A stretch of DNA of 64,000 bases, from assembly GCA_021272165.1 (NCBI GenBank), contig JAJSLK010000063.1, positions 26,528 to 90,527 of the forward strand, written 5' to 3'. A program made the position numbers and the translations under genes. The notes under the pieces were generated by a model. That model worked only from the letters and a program-made list of their open reading frames with translations. It ran no database searches and was not told where the DNA came from. Positions 53,663 through 62,646 of the stretch are shown here, one piece after another; within the stretch, counting starts at the first letter, position 1; each line of letters opens with the position of its first letter. Source of the DNA: Methylacidiphilales bacterium. GTDB lineage: Bacteria; Verrucomicrobiota; Verrucomicrobiia; Methylacidiphilales; UBA1321.

Positions 53663-54157
53663 ATGGCCCCGGGTTCCATCTTCATCGTCATGGGCGTTTC
53701 CGGCAGCGGCAAGACGACCATAGCGTAGCGTCTGGCGGAGGCGACAGGAGGCCATTGGCTGGATGCGGATGATTTTCATTCCGCGGAGAACAAGGCGAAG
53801 ATGTCCTCAGGTATTCCGCTTACGGACGAGGACCGGTGGCAGTGGCTGGAGCGACTCCATGTGGAACTCCGTTCGATGGCAGGGAAGGGCGCTCCGATTT
53901 TCCTGGCCTGTTCGGCATTGAAACAAGCGTACCGGGACCGACTGATAGCGGGATTATCGCAGGTCCGGTTTGTTTATCTTAAAGGTTCAATGGAGCTGAT
54001 CCGCCGCCGGATGCTCGCACGGCCGCATCACTTCATGCCGGCGGCATTGCTGGAGAGCCAGTTCGCCGACCTGGAGGAACCGGCGGATGCAATCGTGCTC
54101 GATATTGCCCGATCACCGGAGGAAATGGTGCATGATTTTCTGCGCATTGCAGGGTGA
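53663..54157 (+). pseudogene. gntK: Gluconokinase with an in-frame TAG just after the P-loop
   Basis: ATG 53663 opens IFIVMGVSGSGKTTIA, the gluconokinase P-loop. Codon 22 is TAG (53726-53728). The frame then continues without a break as RLAEATGGHWLDADDFHSAENKAKMSSGIPLTDEDRWQWL, typical of the enzyme, to a normal C-terminus at 54157. The internal stop would leave a 21-residue peptide; restart at ATG 53801 would lack the ATP site. Interpreted as a recent nonsense mutation, with readthrough or sequencing error as alternatives. Gluconokinase makes 6-phosphogluconate. Confidence 0.85.
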
Positions 54158-54228
54158 CAACGGTTCGCTAGCCGCATGCTTGTCAATTGGGCGGAGGAGA
54201 GGAGAATAAATAAAAACGAGGGGCCTTT

Positions 54229-55137
54229 ATGGAAAAAAGAATGCTGGGTAAGACCGGATTAAATGTGACGGTGCTGGGGCATGGGGCGATGGAAATCCGC
54301 GGGCCGCGGATCTGGGGCGGTCGGCCCGTGACGGATCAGGAAGCGGAACGAATCCTGAATGCGGTGCTGGACGCCGGCATCAATTTCATCGACACGGCCT
54401 GGGATTACGGCCGGAGCGAGGAGTATATCGGGCAGTTTATTTCAGGCCGGAGACAGGAATACGTGCTGGCGACGAAATGCGGCTGCACCTGGGTGGATAA
54501 AGGCGATCATGACGACACGCCGCATGTCTGGACCCGGGACAACCTGCGGAAGAACATTGATTCCAGCCTGCAGCGGATGAAGACCGATTACATCGACATC
54601 TGGCAATTGCATAATCCGTCTCCGGAGGAAGTAGAGCGGGGCGATCTGGTGCCGTTTATGGACGAGGTCAAAAAAGCGGGGAAGGTTCGGCATGTGGCGA
54701 TCAGCTCGACGCTGCCTCACCTGCCCATCTTTTTAAAATGGGGCGTATTCGAAACGTTTCAGATTCCCTACTCGGCATTGGAGCGGGCGCACGAAGAGGT
54801 TCTTTCCCAGGTGGCACGGGCCGGTGCAGGAGTGATCGTGCGCGGCGGAGTGGCCCGGGGCGAGCCGGGATCGGGATTGGGCGACGGCGGGCGGTGGAAT
54901 GCCTTTGAACAGGCGCGGCTCGACGAGCTTTGTGCGCCGGGTGAAAGCCGGACGACCTTCCTGATGCGATTTACCATTTCGCATCCCGACATGCATACGA
55001 CGATCGTCGGGACGAAGAATCCCGGGCATCTGGCGGAGAACGTCAAGGCGGCCCAGGCCGGGCCTTTGCCCGCGGACGTTTACGCTGAAGCCAAAAAGCG
55101 GCTGACGGCGGTCGGCCAGGCGTCGACGTCGGTTTAG
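54229..55137 (+). CDS. Aldo/keto reductase
   Basis: A 302-residue TIM-barrel oxidoreductase. LGKTGLNVTVLGHGAMEIRG at the N-terminus, FIDTAWDYGRSEEYIGQFI with the catalytic aspartate and tyrosine, LATKCGCTWVDK with the catalytic lysine, and IDIWQLHNPS with the substrate histidine. The C-terminal HTTIVGTKNPGHLAENVKAA contacts NADPH. Likely acts on a carbohydrate or aldehyde. It is 20 bp before the alcohol dehydrogenase, in a small sugar-metabolism group with gluconokinase. Confidence 0.92.
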   Translation: MEKRMLGKTGLNVTVLGHGAMEIRGPRIWGGRPVTDQEAERILNAVLDAGINFIDTAWDYGRSEEYIGQFISGRRQEYVLATKCGCTWVDKGDHDDTPHVWTRDNLRKNIDSSLQRMKTDYIDIWQLHNPSPEEVERGDLVPFMDEVKKAGKVRHVAISSTLPHLPIFLKWGVFETFQIPYSALERAHEEVLSQVARAGAGVIVRGGVARGEPGSGLGDGGRWNAFEQARLDELCAPGESRTTFLMRFTISHPDMHTTIVGTKNPGHLAENVKAAQAGPLPADVYAEAKKRLTAVGQASTSV

Positions 55138-55160
55138 CGCGGGCCGGGACGGGTATCGTG

Positions 55161-56171
55161 ATGAAAACCCTCGCTGGATATTTGAAAGCATCCTGGCAGA
55201 CGGAACTGCGGCAAATCGAGCTGCCCGAAACACCGCCGCCCGGGGAAGTGCTTTTGCGGGTGGAAGCCTGTGGCATTTGCGGCACCGATCTGTCGGCGGC
55301 AGTGAAGGCGGAGAAGTGGCAGCCCTTTGGACATGAAATCGCTGGAGTGATCGAAAAAGTGGGAGAAGGACTGGGGCATCTTTCGCCGGGGCAAAAGGTG
55401 GTGTTGGAGACGTCAAGTTTTTGCGGCCATTGCGCAATGTGCCGGAACGGGCGCGTGAATCTGTGCAACAAGGCGCCCCAGTTCTGGGGCCGGCCGGCGA
55501 TGGGTTTCAGCGAGCACATGGTGGCGCCAGGCTGTTGCGTGGTGCCTTATGAAGGCCTTTCCGCGGAAGTGGCGAGCCTGGCGGAGCCCGCGGGCGTCGC
55601 CTACGACATGGTAAAGACGGCGAACGTGGCCTTTGGCGATCGCGTGGCGTTGATCGGCCCGGGGCCGATTGGGCTGATGGCGATTCCGATTTTGCTGCGC
55701 GGGGGCGCCCGCGAGGTGGTGTGCCTGGGACGATCACGGAACAAGCTGCGGTTGGAAGTGGCGCAAAAGCTGGGGGCCAAGATACGGATCGTGGAAGGAT
55801 CTCCGGCCGGGGAAAAGGATTTGCAGCGGCAATTTGAGCACGTGCTGGTCACGGCGCCGGTGGGGACGATTCCCTCCGCGCTTGGGCTGCTGGCTTACGG
55901 CGGCGAGCTGACCTATATCGGGATCGGGACGGAGGCGGGGCCGATCAGCTTCGACGCGAACGAGTTTCATTTCCGGAAGCTGCAATTGCGGGCGAGCTTC
56001 GCCAGCCCCGCGCTTTATTTTCCCATTGTGCTCGATCTGCTGAGGGCAAACGTGATTCCCGGGGATTTGATTATTTCGCACCGGTTCTCATTAAAGGATC
56101 TAGCGGAAGCGATGCACCTGAACCGCGACCGGAAGGAAGAAGCGGTGAAGGTGGTGATGAGAAATCCGTAA
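55161..56171 (+). CDS. Zinc-dependent medium-chain alcohol dehydrogenase (sugar-alcohol type)
   Basis: ATG 55161. The 336-residue MDR enzyme has the catalytic zinc site CGICGTDL and PFGHEIAGVIEKVG. Structural zinc cysteines appear in CGHCAMCRNGRVNLCNK, and the cofactor motif is ALIGPGPIGLMAI with acidic/basic follow-up VVCLGRSRNKL. The family includes sorbitol, threonine and galactitol-phosphate dehydrogenases. Next to an aldo/keto reductase and a gluconokinase, so a hexonate or sugar-alcohol pathway is suggested. Confidence 0.9.
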   Translation: MKTLAGYLKASWQTELRQIELPETPPPGEVLLRVEACGICGTDLSAAVKAEKWQPFGHEIAGVIEKVGEGLGHLSPGQKVVLETSSFCGHCAMCRNGRVNLCNKAPQFWGRPAMGFSEHMVAPGCCVVPYEGLSAEVASLAEPAGVAYDMVKTANVAFGDRVALIGPGPIGLMAIPILLRGGAREVVCLGRSRNKLRLEVAQKLGAKIRIVEGSPAGEKDLQRQFEHVLVTAPVGTIPSALGLLAYGGELTYIGIGTEAGPISFDANEFHFRKLQLRASFASPALYFPIVLDLLRANVIPGDLIISHRFSLKDLAEAMHLNRDRKEEAVKVVMRNP

Positions 56172-56319
56172 ACGGAGATGTGACCGGCCATTTTCCGGCG
56201 AGCCTTATCCTATTTTGAAGATACGCGCCAATTTAGCAGACTTTCCCCGGGGCGCATCTTGAATTCCGGAGTTTCACTTTCGGCAGTGGCATTCCATGCG
56301 AAGTGGGCGATGTTTTGGG

Positions 56320-56616
56320 ATGAAACCATTGGGTTGGATCGGGTGCGTTTTGCTCGCGGGAGCCATGGTCAGCGCGGCCATGGCCCAGAGTAACAGTCGG
56401 CCGGCAGCGGCGCCGGGAATGTCATCCATTACCCCGCCGAATGCACCGGGAAGGCCTTCCACGCCATCTCCAAATGCACCCGGAATATCATCCGTTCCCC
56501 GGCCAGCAGCGCCTGGAATGCCTTCAACCACAGCATCTAACGCACCGGGACTGCCCACCAACGGCGCAGGAACAAACGAGAATGTGAATCCGACGCCACC
56601 GGGAAATGAACAATAA
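56320..56616 (+). CDS. Small secreted Pro/Ala-rich repeat protein
   Basis: ATG 56320 begins MKPLGWIGCVLLAGAMVSAAMAQ, a signal peptide with an AMA cleavage site. The remaining 75 residues are four to five imperfect repeats of the type (S/T)xPNAPGxxS ending PTPPGNEQ. Low complexity and probably disordered; a cell-surface or periplasmic linker role is possible. No family recognised. Confidence 0.55.
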   Translation: MKPLGWIGCVLLAGAMVSAAMAQSNSRPAAAPGMSSITPPNAPGRPSTPSPNAPGISSVPRPAAPGMPSTTASNAPGLPTNGAGTNENVNPTPPGNEQ

Positions 56617-56686
56617 GATAGATTTAATGCCTGGGGCCACTTGAAGAGGGGCGTTTCTGCATTAGGTTTTCCCAAAGCAGGGTCGT

Positions 56687-57172
56687 ATGAAGCGTGCGTT
56701 GGTTAGAGGCTTGGAAATTTTGTCATTCCTCCTCTGGATGCTATTTACCATTAGTGCCATTGCCATGGCTGGACTGGGTATGGAAGGATCTCTTCTCTCC
56801 GCCTTCATGTTCCTGACTGGAAGTTCACAGCCGGTGCATGTTCCCTTAAATTTGTTGTTGGGCGGCGTCGTGGGGATGGTCATTTCCATTTTTTGGCGGC
56901 AGGTGGGAGTCGATTACTTTAACTATTTGCTTTATGATTCGCCCAAGTTCATGGGCGGAGACGAAGATGAGGACGCTCCGTCTTTCATTCTGCAGGCGCT
57001 GATTCGTGATGTGGAGGAAAGCGAAGGCTTTGCCCGCAACGAAGCACGGGCCCGCGCGAAGACCTGGCTGCTGGACCATGTCTCCCTGCTGAACGAGGAG
57101 GAGATCCATCTGGCCGAGGCCCATTTCGGCTACATGTTACCGGCGGGCTGGGGACATCCGTCGGAGCGCTAG
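56687..57172 (+). CDS. Small integral membrane hypothetical protein
   Basis: A 161-residue protein with two membrane helices (LEILSFLLWMLFTISAIAMAGLG and LLLGGVVGMVISIFW). The C-terminal soluble part is acidic (DSPKFMGGDEDEDAPSFILQALIRDVEESEG) and forms helices ending in HFGYMLPAGWGHPSER. No family recognised. It is the last gene before the integrated element. Confidence 0.55.
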   Translation: MKRALVRGLEILSFLLWMLFTISAIAMAGLGMEGSLLSAFMFLTGSSQPVHVPLNLLLGGVVGMVISIFWRQVGVDYFNYLLYDSPKFMGGDEDEDAPSFILQALIRDVEESEGFARNEARARAKTWLLDHVSLLNEEEIHLAEAHFGYMLPAGWGHPSER

Positions 57173-57206
57173 AGAATAGCGGGTGACATCCGATCCTGTT
57201 TTGAGA

Positions 57207-57232
57207 GCGGAGCCAACGGGGCTCGAACCCGT
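57207..57232 (-). repeat. tRNA 3'-end fragment: attachment site of the element to the right
   Basis: On the minus strand ACGGG-TTCGAGC-CCCGT is a perfect T-arm (57216-57232), followed by TGGCTCCGC, an acceptor strand. The 5' part of the tRNA is absent. An integrase gene starts 112 bp to the right, so this is a displaced 3' end left at one border of an integrated element. The intact tRNA should lie beyond the window. The isoacceptor cannot be told. Confidence 0.6.
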
Positions 57233-57344
57233 TTCCATGGAAAGCCTGAATTTGTGTTCCTGGCCTCTTATCAGAGGTAAAGTAGAAGTTTTTCACCTCC
57301 GTTCGTTCATGTAAGGACTTGCATCTTTATGAAAATAGAGTGTA

Positions 57345-58586
57345 ATGTTTGTAATGCGCAAAACCTCTGAAAAATGGCCGATTGCGATCAAGGCCGGTAG
57401 CGTCACGGTCAAAATTTATCGGACGGTGAACCGGGGCCGCCCAATGTTCACCGCCAGCTATCACGAGGCCGGAGGCCGTAGGCTACGCCAATTTGCCGAT
57501 TTAGCCGATGCCCGCCGGGAAGCCAAGGTCATTGCTGGGCAATTGAGCGCGGGGCAAGGTGCGGCCTTGGAGCTTACCGGGAAGGATCGCGACGTTTATC
57601 TCTTCGCAGTGTCGAAGCTCAAGCCGTTACAGGTGCCCTTAAATGTCGCCGTGGAAGAGTTTGTTGCCGCCAAAAAAATCGGTGTACCCTTGTTAGCTGC
57701 CGCCAAATTCTATCATGAGACGCACTCGGCCAAACTGCCGGAGAAAACCGTCTCTGATGTCGTCGCCGAGTTCCTTGTGGCGAAAAAGGCTGATGGCCGC
57801 AGCGTCCGCTACCTTCAGGACTGCAAAGCTCGCCTGGAGCGATTCTCGCGCGATTTCAGGGAGAATTTGAAGGACGTGCGGACTAAGGAGCTAGATGCTT
57901 GGTTGCGTGGCCTGAAACTGTCGCCCAGGACACGTAATAATTTTCGGACGGTCATTTGCTCCCTCTTTAGTTTTGCCCGCGATAATGGTTATTTGGTCAA
58001 GGGCAAGCCAACGGAAGCCGAATCAAGTACGGTTGCAAAGCAGGGAGACGGTGAGATCGAGGTATTCACACCGGCGGAATTTGCGCTGCTTCTCACGGCG
58101 GCGGATGAACATCTTTTGCCGTTTCTCATCTTCGGGGGCATGGCCGGGCTGAGGAGTGCGGAGATTCTCCGGTTGAAATGGGAAAACGTGAACTGGGCGG
58201 AAGGTGTTATCGAAATCCAAGGTTCCGTGGCGAAAACCGGAACGCGCCGTCTTGCGCCCTTGGTTCCCGCCGCTGCCGCATGGCTCAAGTCCTATAAGGG
58301 GGCACGAGGCCCGGTTATCGGGGCAATCAAACTTTACGAACGATTGGAGAAGCTGTCCGAATCGACCGGCGTGGCATGGAAACAAAACGCGCTTCGCCAC
58401 AGCTTTTGCAGCTACCGCATGGCTACCTTGAAGGACGCTCCCCGCGTCTCCTATGAGGTAGGTAATTCTGTCCGTATCATTCAACGGCATTACGACAAGG
58501 TCGTGACCGAATCGCAGGGGAAGACGTGGTTTTCCATCTTGCCAAAGACTGCCGCGAATGTGATTCAGATGGAGGCTGCGGCATGA
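57345..58586 (+). CDS. Tyrosine recombinase / integrase
   Basis: A 413-residue protein. The core-binding domain lies around residues 135-215 (TVSDVVAEFLVAKKADGRSVRYLQDCKARLERF) and the catalytic domain at about 240-400. R270 (MAGLRSAEIL) and R351 in NALRHSF are present, and Y383 in IIQRHYDKV is the nucleophile. The first box-II histidine is Asn348 and the Gly-His position is GN (N374), as in a family common in Verrucomicrobia. It should insert the element at the adjacent tRNA. Confidence 0.92.
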   Translation: MFVMRKTSEKWPIAIKAGSVTVKIYRTVNRGRPMFTASYHEAGGRRLRQFADLADARREAKVIAGQLSAGQGAALELTGKDRDVYLFAVSKLKPLQVPLNVAVEEFVAAKKIGVPLLAAAKFYHETHSAKLPEKTVSDVVAEFLVAKKADGRSVRYLQDCKARLERFSRDFRENLKDVRTKELDAWLRGLKLSPRTRNNFRTVICSLFSFARDNGYLVKGKPTEAESSTVAKQGDGEIEVFTPAEFALLLTAADEHLLPFLIFGGMAGLRSAEILRLKWENVNWAEGVIEIQGSVAKTGTRRLAPLVPAAAAWLKSYKGARGPVIGAIKLYERLEKLSESTGVAWKQNALRHSFCSYRMATLKDAPRVSYEVGNSVRIIQRHYDKVVTESQGKTWFSILPKTAANVIQMEAAA

Positions 58587-59347
58587 AGAAAAAGGCCCAG
58601 ACCTTGCCGAAGAAGTTAGGTGACGAGTTCGACCTTACCTATATTGAGACGCTGAGCGAACAGGAACGCCGCGCCGCGACGTTTTACGAATACGCCCGCC
58701 ATTCCGGTCCGATCAAGGATTTGATAATGGAGTTGCGAAAAGAAGGCATTTTCAGCGGGAGCGGGAGGGAAGCCAGCCCGGAGCTATTTAAAAAACTACT
58801 TCCAAAAATGACATCGGGCATTTTAAAGGGGGACGAACTGATATTCCTCACTAACTGCACCGATTTTCCCGATCAGCCTTTCAGACTAACGGCAGAGTAC
58901 CGTAACCTTTTTGGCTCTGGGACCCAATCATTCGGGATCAAGGCACCCTGTTTTTTTCCGTGGAAGGCCGTAGATGCTTTTCGCTCGGACTGGAGGAGCA
59001 AAGGATTAAACGAGGCTGAGATGCTGGCAAAAGCTGGCTGGTATCCAGTTTACCTGCCGTGGGGAAATTACACGGATGAAGAAATTACCGAGATGCTTGG
59101 CGAACGCATCGGTAGCTTGCGCCCCAGCCATGCTCCCGAACCTAAAAGACCTGGCCGCAAAGGGAGTTCCAAGAGTTTGGGGACGCTCGACATGGTTCGT
59201 CAGCTCAAAGCTTATCGGCTGCACGCCACATGTTGTGATCGTCCGCCTCGATTGTACCAAAGCGAAAAAGGGTGGAACCAAGCAATTCGAGCTGCCGAGA
59301 AGCGTATCGAGGGAATGATGGAGCGGCCATTTTTCGGCTCCTCTTGA
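58583..59347 (+). CDS. Element-borne hypothetical protein, coupled to the integrase
   Basis: ATG 58583 overlaps the integrase stop (ATGA). The 254-residue protein is soluble and mixed alpha/beta, with YEYARHSGPIKDLIMELRKEGIFSG near the N-terminus. A basic linker PEPKRPGRKGSSKSLGTLDMVRQLKAYRL precedes the C-terminal helix. No domain recognised. Coupling suggests an accessory role in integration or element maintenance. Confidence 0.6.
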   Translation: MKKKAQTLPKKLGDEFDLTYIETLSEQERRAATFYEYARHSGPIKDLIMELRKEGIFSGSGREASPELFKKLLPKMTSGILKGDELIFLTNCTDFPDQPFRLTAEYRNLFGSGTQSFGIKAPCFFPWKAVDAFRSDWRSKGLNEAEMLAKAGWYPVYLPWGNYTDEEITEMLGERIGSLRPSHAPEPKRPGRKGSSKSLGTLDMVRQLKAYRLHATCCDRPPRLYQSEKGWNQAIRAAEKRIEGMMERPFFGSS

Positions 59348-59396
59348 GAGGAAGAAGACGGAAATAAATGGTCGGGCATTTACTTCCGTTGAGAGG

Positions 59397-59633
59397 TTGC
59401 CAGCCTGCGCATTAAAGTGCTGCCCAGTGATACGGAGCACACCACAAATCAGCGCAGGCGGCTATCTGCGGGGCGATAAGGCCCTTGCTGAATACCTCGG
59501 CGTGTGCCTCCGCACGGCCATAAATTTACGCGAACGCGGTTTTCCACACTACCGCATCGGTCGCGGAGTCTTTTTTAAGGCGAGTGACGTTGACCGCTAC
59601 CTTGAAGATCATTGCCGGAGGGGGGCGCAATGA
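59397..59633 (+). CDS. Excisionase/MerR-like helix-turn-helix protein
   Basis: Up to 78 residues; the true start may be one of the later codons. GGYLRGDKALAEYLGVCLRTAINLRERGFPHYRIGRGVFFKASDVDRYLED is the winged-HTH pattern of excisionase-type DNA-binding proteins (the RTAINLRERGxP turn and the GRGVFFKASDVDRYL wing). Its stop overlaps the start of the primase gene (ATGA). Confidence 0.75.
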   Translation: MPACALKCCPVIRSTPQISAGGYLRGDKALAEYLGVCLRTAINLRERGFPHYRIGRGVFFKASDVDRYLEDHCRRGAQ

Positions 59634-60604
59634 GGCCGCCGTTTATTCCCCGACGTACTCGCGCGGAACTTGCCAGCCCCACCGCGCCCGGTGGTCGGCA
59701 CGAACAGGCCCGGCGCATTATCTTCTCTCTCGTGGCGCAAGGATTCTGCGTCGATGCCGTTTTCGCTCAGGTGCGAGGCATGTACGGCGCTGATTTTAAG
59801 GATGCTGAAATATGGTCCTTAATCCGAGGGGCAGAGAGAAAGAATCCCCAGCCCAGCGGATACGGCAACCGCTATCACAATTCTCCCGTGCCCCGGCCCG
59901 CTCAGCCGGTCACCGCAGAAAGTGCCACCGCCGGCGTGGAGCGATTTTTAAAGTCATTCCGATGCGACGAGGCGGACGTGTGGCACGCTTCGCCCTGGCG
60001 TCCGCTGGAAGATTGGCGCATGGATTCTCTGATGGTTTTTGCCGGTCTCTTTTTTGAGCATGAGTACGTCAACATCGTTGCCGATCATGTCGAAGGTCAA
60101 CCAGTTGGCGCTGGCCAGATAATGCCACGTGACAAATGGATGCGACACTTTCGAGAGCACGGCGCTCCGCAATGCCCGGCGGGTGCATGGTTCCGATTTA
60201 ATCCGGTTGCCGAAAAGGGGAGCGGGAAAGGTGGCGCTGTCTGTGATTCGGACGTGACCGCATATCGGTTCCTGCTTATCGAATCGGACAAGCTGTCGAT
60301 GGAATTGCAGCTTTCCTTTTTGGGTAAGCTGAGACTTCCCATTGCTGCCCTCATCTCATCCGGCGGAAAGTCGATTCATTGTCTCATCAAAATGGATTGC
60401 GCCGACGCGGATGAATACCGCGAACAGGCTGCACGGATTCTGAAAATGCTCCTGCCCTATGGATTCGATATAGCCAATAAAAATCCTTCCCGCATGGCTC
60501 GCTTGCCAGGCGCTACTCGGCAAATTGACGCGAACGAGAGCGGCGAACAGCGGTTGCTTTTTTTCAGCCCAGAGGCGGCACACGGCGACAGGATTTTTCC
60601 ATGA
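59630..60604 (+). CDS. Primase-like replication protein (AEP/PriCT-type)
   Basis: ATG 59630 is fixed by the ATGA overlap with the excisionase gene. In this 324-residue protein, YRFLLIESDKLSMELQLSFLGKLRLPIAALISSGGKSIHCLIKMD and LLPYGFDIANKNPSRMARLPGATRQ match the catalytic core of plasmid/phage archaeo-eukaryotic primases (acidic ESD, SGGKSxH). The N-terminal 130 residues are helical. Stop overlaps the ATPase start, so primase and RepA-like ATPase are made together, as in element replication modules. Confidence 0.82.
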   Translation: MRPPFIPRRTRAELASPTAPGGRHEQARRIIFSLVAQGFCVDAVFAQVRGMYGADFKDAEIWSLIRGAERKNPQPSGYGNRYHNSPVPRPAQPVTAESATAGVERFLKSFRCDEADVWHASPWRPLEDWRMDSLMVFAGLFFEHEYVNIVADHVEGQPVGAGQIMPRDKWMRHFREHGAPQCPAGAWFRFNPVAEKGSGKGGAVCDSDVTAYRFLLIESDKLSMELQLSFLGKLRLPIAALISSGGKSIHCLIKMDCADADEYREQAARILKMLLPYGFDIANKNPSRMARLPGATRQIDANESGEQRLLFFSPEAAHGDRIFP

Positions 60605-61632
60605 AGGGCGAAACTTTGAACGAGACGGAATCGGAACTCATTGAGGCCATGCCAGACTGTGAAGACGTTCCGACCGCCCGTGACGCTATCGACTTGGTCA
60701 ACGATGTCGAGTTAGTCGAGCCGCCGATCCTGGTTGCCGGGCTGCTGCACAAGGGCAGCACGCTTTTACTTGGTGCATCGTCAAAGAGTTTCAAGTCATG
60801 GAGTCTTATCGACCTTGCTCTATCCGTTGCCAGTGGCCGGGAGTGGTGGAATTTATCATGCACAAAAGGCCGGGTACTCTATGCCGATTTTGAGCTTACG
60901 CCATTTTTCTGGCGCAAACGGGCAATGGAGATCGCCGAGGCACGCAATTTAACCTTGGACAACATCCGCGTGATGAACTGCCGAGGGTATGAAGCTTGTG
61001 CTGCTCTGTTAGCGATTGAACGCGAGGCGCAGTCTCAGCCTTTCGATTTGATCTTACTCGATCCACTCTATTCCTTCCTCGCGGGCAGAGATGAAAATTC
61101 TGCGGGCGATGTCGGCTTGATCTTGCGAAGACTCGCCATGCTTGCCGAATCAACGGGTGCGGCTCTGGCCATCTCACACCATTTCAGCAAGGGCAATCAA
61201 AGCGCGAAAGAAGCCATCGACCGCTTTTCCGGTAGCGGCGTGTTTGCTCGCTTCCCAGATGCGTTGCTCACCATGACCCGACACGAGGAAGATGGCGCGT
61301 TTGTTGTCGATGCCACCGTGCGAAACTTTGCGCCTATAAACCCGTTTGTCTTGCGCTGGCAGCACCCGCTCATGGCACGGGACGGCTCGCTTAATCCTGC
61401 CGATATAAAAAAGCCGCCTGGATCGTTTCAAACCAAGTACACGCTTGAACAAGTCCTAAGCGTCATGGGGTCAAAGGTAATGACCGCAAAAGAGGTGGAG
61501 CTTGCCTGCCGTGACACACACAAAATGGGCGATTCGACGGTAAAGCGTCTTTTGAAAAAAGGCAAAGAGGACGGAAAAGTAATCCAGCCCAGTGCCGGGT
61601 TATGGCAGAGGGTCACGGGGTCACAGCCGTGA
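60601..61632 (+). CDS. RepA-like AAA ATPase / helicase
   Basis: A 343-residue protein. The Walker A-type LLLGASSKSFKSWSLIDLALSVASG and Walker B LILLDPLYSFLAGRDEN with AISHHFSKGN match RepA/KaiC-like replicative ATPases of plasmids and elements. ATGA overlap with the primase. The C-terminal 80 residues (KVMTAKEVELACRDTHKMGDSTVKRLLKKGKEDGKV) form a winged helix. Likely loads or acts as the replicative helicase of the element. Confidence 0.85.
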   Translation: MKGETLNETESELIEAMPDCEDVPTARDAIDLVNDVELVEPPILVAGLLHKGSTLLLGASSKSFKSWSLIDLALSVASGREWWNLSCTKGRVLYADFELTPFFWRKRAMEIAEARNLTLDNIRVMNCRGYEACAALLAIEREAQSQPFDLILLDPLYSFLAGRDENSAGDVGLILRRLAMLAESTGAALAISHHFSKGNQSAKEAIDRFSGSGVFARFPDALLTMTRHEEDGAFVVDATVRNFAPINPFVLRWQHPLMARDGSLNPADIKKPPGSFQTKYTLEQVLSVMGSKVMTAKEVELACRDTHKMGDSTVKRLLKKGKEDGKVIQPSAGLWQRVTGSQP

Positions 61633-61795
61633 GCCTCATGCCCATGAACCCCATGAGCCTCGCGCATGAGGGTCAAAGGCTCACACCCTTTAGGGTGAGC
61701 CTGAACCTCTGCACCGAGGGTCAAGGCGACATCTACGCACCAGCCATACTGCCGGGTGGTCGTCACACCGAGGACATTTTATCGAAAGGAAAAAC
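61633..61795 (+). repeat. Repeat-rich spacer with an inverted repeat
   Basis: Several copies of short words (CCCATGA, GAGGGTCA, GTGAGCCT) occur together with the hairpin GGCTCACaCCC-TTTA-GGGTGAGCC at 61676-61699. Iteron-like and directly after the replication genes, so it may be an origin or regulatory region. Confidence 0.4.
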
Positions 61796-62179
61796 ATGAT
61801 CCCGCTGGAAACCGAATTTTACTCACGGGGCTTTTGCCACAAACAAACCATGAGGGTCAAATTTACTGCGATATTTGCCCGTTTTAGGCGTTCCGATCCC
61901 GAAAAGGTCATCCACTACGAGGTCGTGACTATAACGCCCGGAAAACCCTACAATATTGCGGGAATCAATTTTCCAGCCAAGGAACAGTACCCGTGCTCCG
62001 AGCAATGGGGGGAAAAGGGCTGGACGTACTTGGACGAAGACCAAGCTCGCAGCCGGTTCGAGATGTTGCTGGCAGTCGGACGTGACGTGCCTGGCCGATG
62101 GTTGAGCGTTGCTAACGAATCCCTGGTTAACCCGATAAAAGGCACCCCGCCTCGCGCAGGCGCGCGCGATAGCAGATAA
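61796..62179 (+). CDS. Hypothetical protein of the element
   Basis: A 127-residue protein, ATG 61796 with AAAGGA 5-8 bp upstream as a ribosome site. MRVKFTAIFARFRRSDPEKVIHYEVVTITPGKPYNIAGINF and the GDVPGRWLSVANESL end have no recognised family. The 3' end runs into an alternating CG tract (CGCGCAGGCGCGCGCG). Confidence 0.5.
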   Translation: MIPLETEFYSRGFCHKQTMRVKFTAIFARFRRSDPEKVIHYEVVTITPGKPYNIAGINFPAKEQYPCSEQWGEKGWTYLDEDQARSRFEMLLAVGRDVPGRWLSVANESLVNPIKGTPPRAGARDSR

Positions 62180-62182
62180 AAT

Positions 62183-62263
62183 TATGAACAGTAATCAAAA
62201 ACATTCAAATTCGCTGTTAGCTACAAATTTAATAACAGTGAAGCAGAATGCGTTTGACCCCTA
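62183..62263 (+). CDS. Tiny ORF (26 residues), possible leader peptide
   Basis: MNSNQKHSNSLLATNLITVKQNAFDP, stop at 62261. Its start region (ATAAAATTATGAACAGTAATCAAAAAC) is a near copy of the start of the next gene's internal ATG at 62311. Overlaps the next ORF in another frame; expression is doubtful. Confidence 0.3.
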
Positions 62264-62646
62264 AAAACATAGATTCCTCGCGCGTGCGCGCGCGCATACA
62301 AAATAAAATCATGAACCGCAATCAAAAACGGGACGCGACACTCGGCGATTTGAACAAACAACTAGCCGAAAAGGACCTGGAATCCAAAGCCGTCGATAAG
62401 CTGGAGGAATGCCTTGAGGCGACTAACACCATGTATGACATCAAGGGAAAGATCCTCCGCAAGTTCCCCGACTTCAAAACGAAGCTGCGCGCGATTACCC
62501 TGGGCCTTGCTTATACGGCCGGCAAACCGGTGGAGAGGTCCGAAGTGATTACCCAGCGTCACACCAGCTTGGAAGACTTGCGCGCCCAGGCGAAGGCATC
62601 GCCTGAACTGAGGCGTGCGCTAAGGGAACTTCTCGGCGAGGATTGA
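62248..62646 (+). CDS. Hypothetical protein of the element
   Basis: Up to 132 residues, but ATG 62311 (MNRNQKRDATLGDLNKQLAEKDLESKAVDKLEECLE) is the better start because it has the same leader as the small ORF upstream. Mainly helical and charged, ending SPELRRALRELLGED. No domain recognised; possibly a small DNA-binding or replication-regulation protein. Confidence 0.5.
   Translation: MRLTPKNIDSSRVRARIQNKIMNRNQKRDATLGDLNKQLAEKDLESKAVDKLEECLEATNTMYDIKGKILRKFPDFKTKLRAITLGLAYTAGKPVERSEVITQRHTSLEDLRAQAKASPELRRALRELLGED

Noticed and set aside
57233-57300. Full tRNA or tmRNA next to the T-arm at 57207
   Set aside because: No paired 5' acceptor strand or normal anticodon stem could be built; only the 3' end is convincing.
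61633-62340. Possible CRISPR array
   Set aside because: Repeats are short and irregular with no regular spacers.
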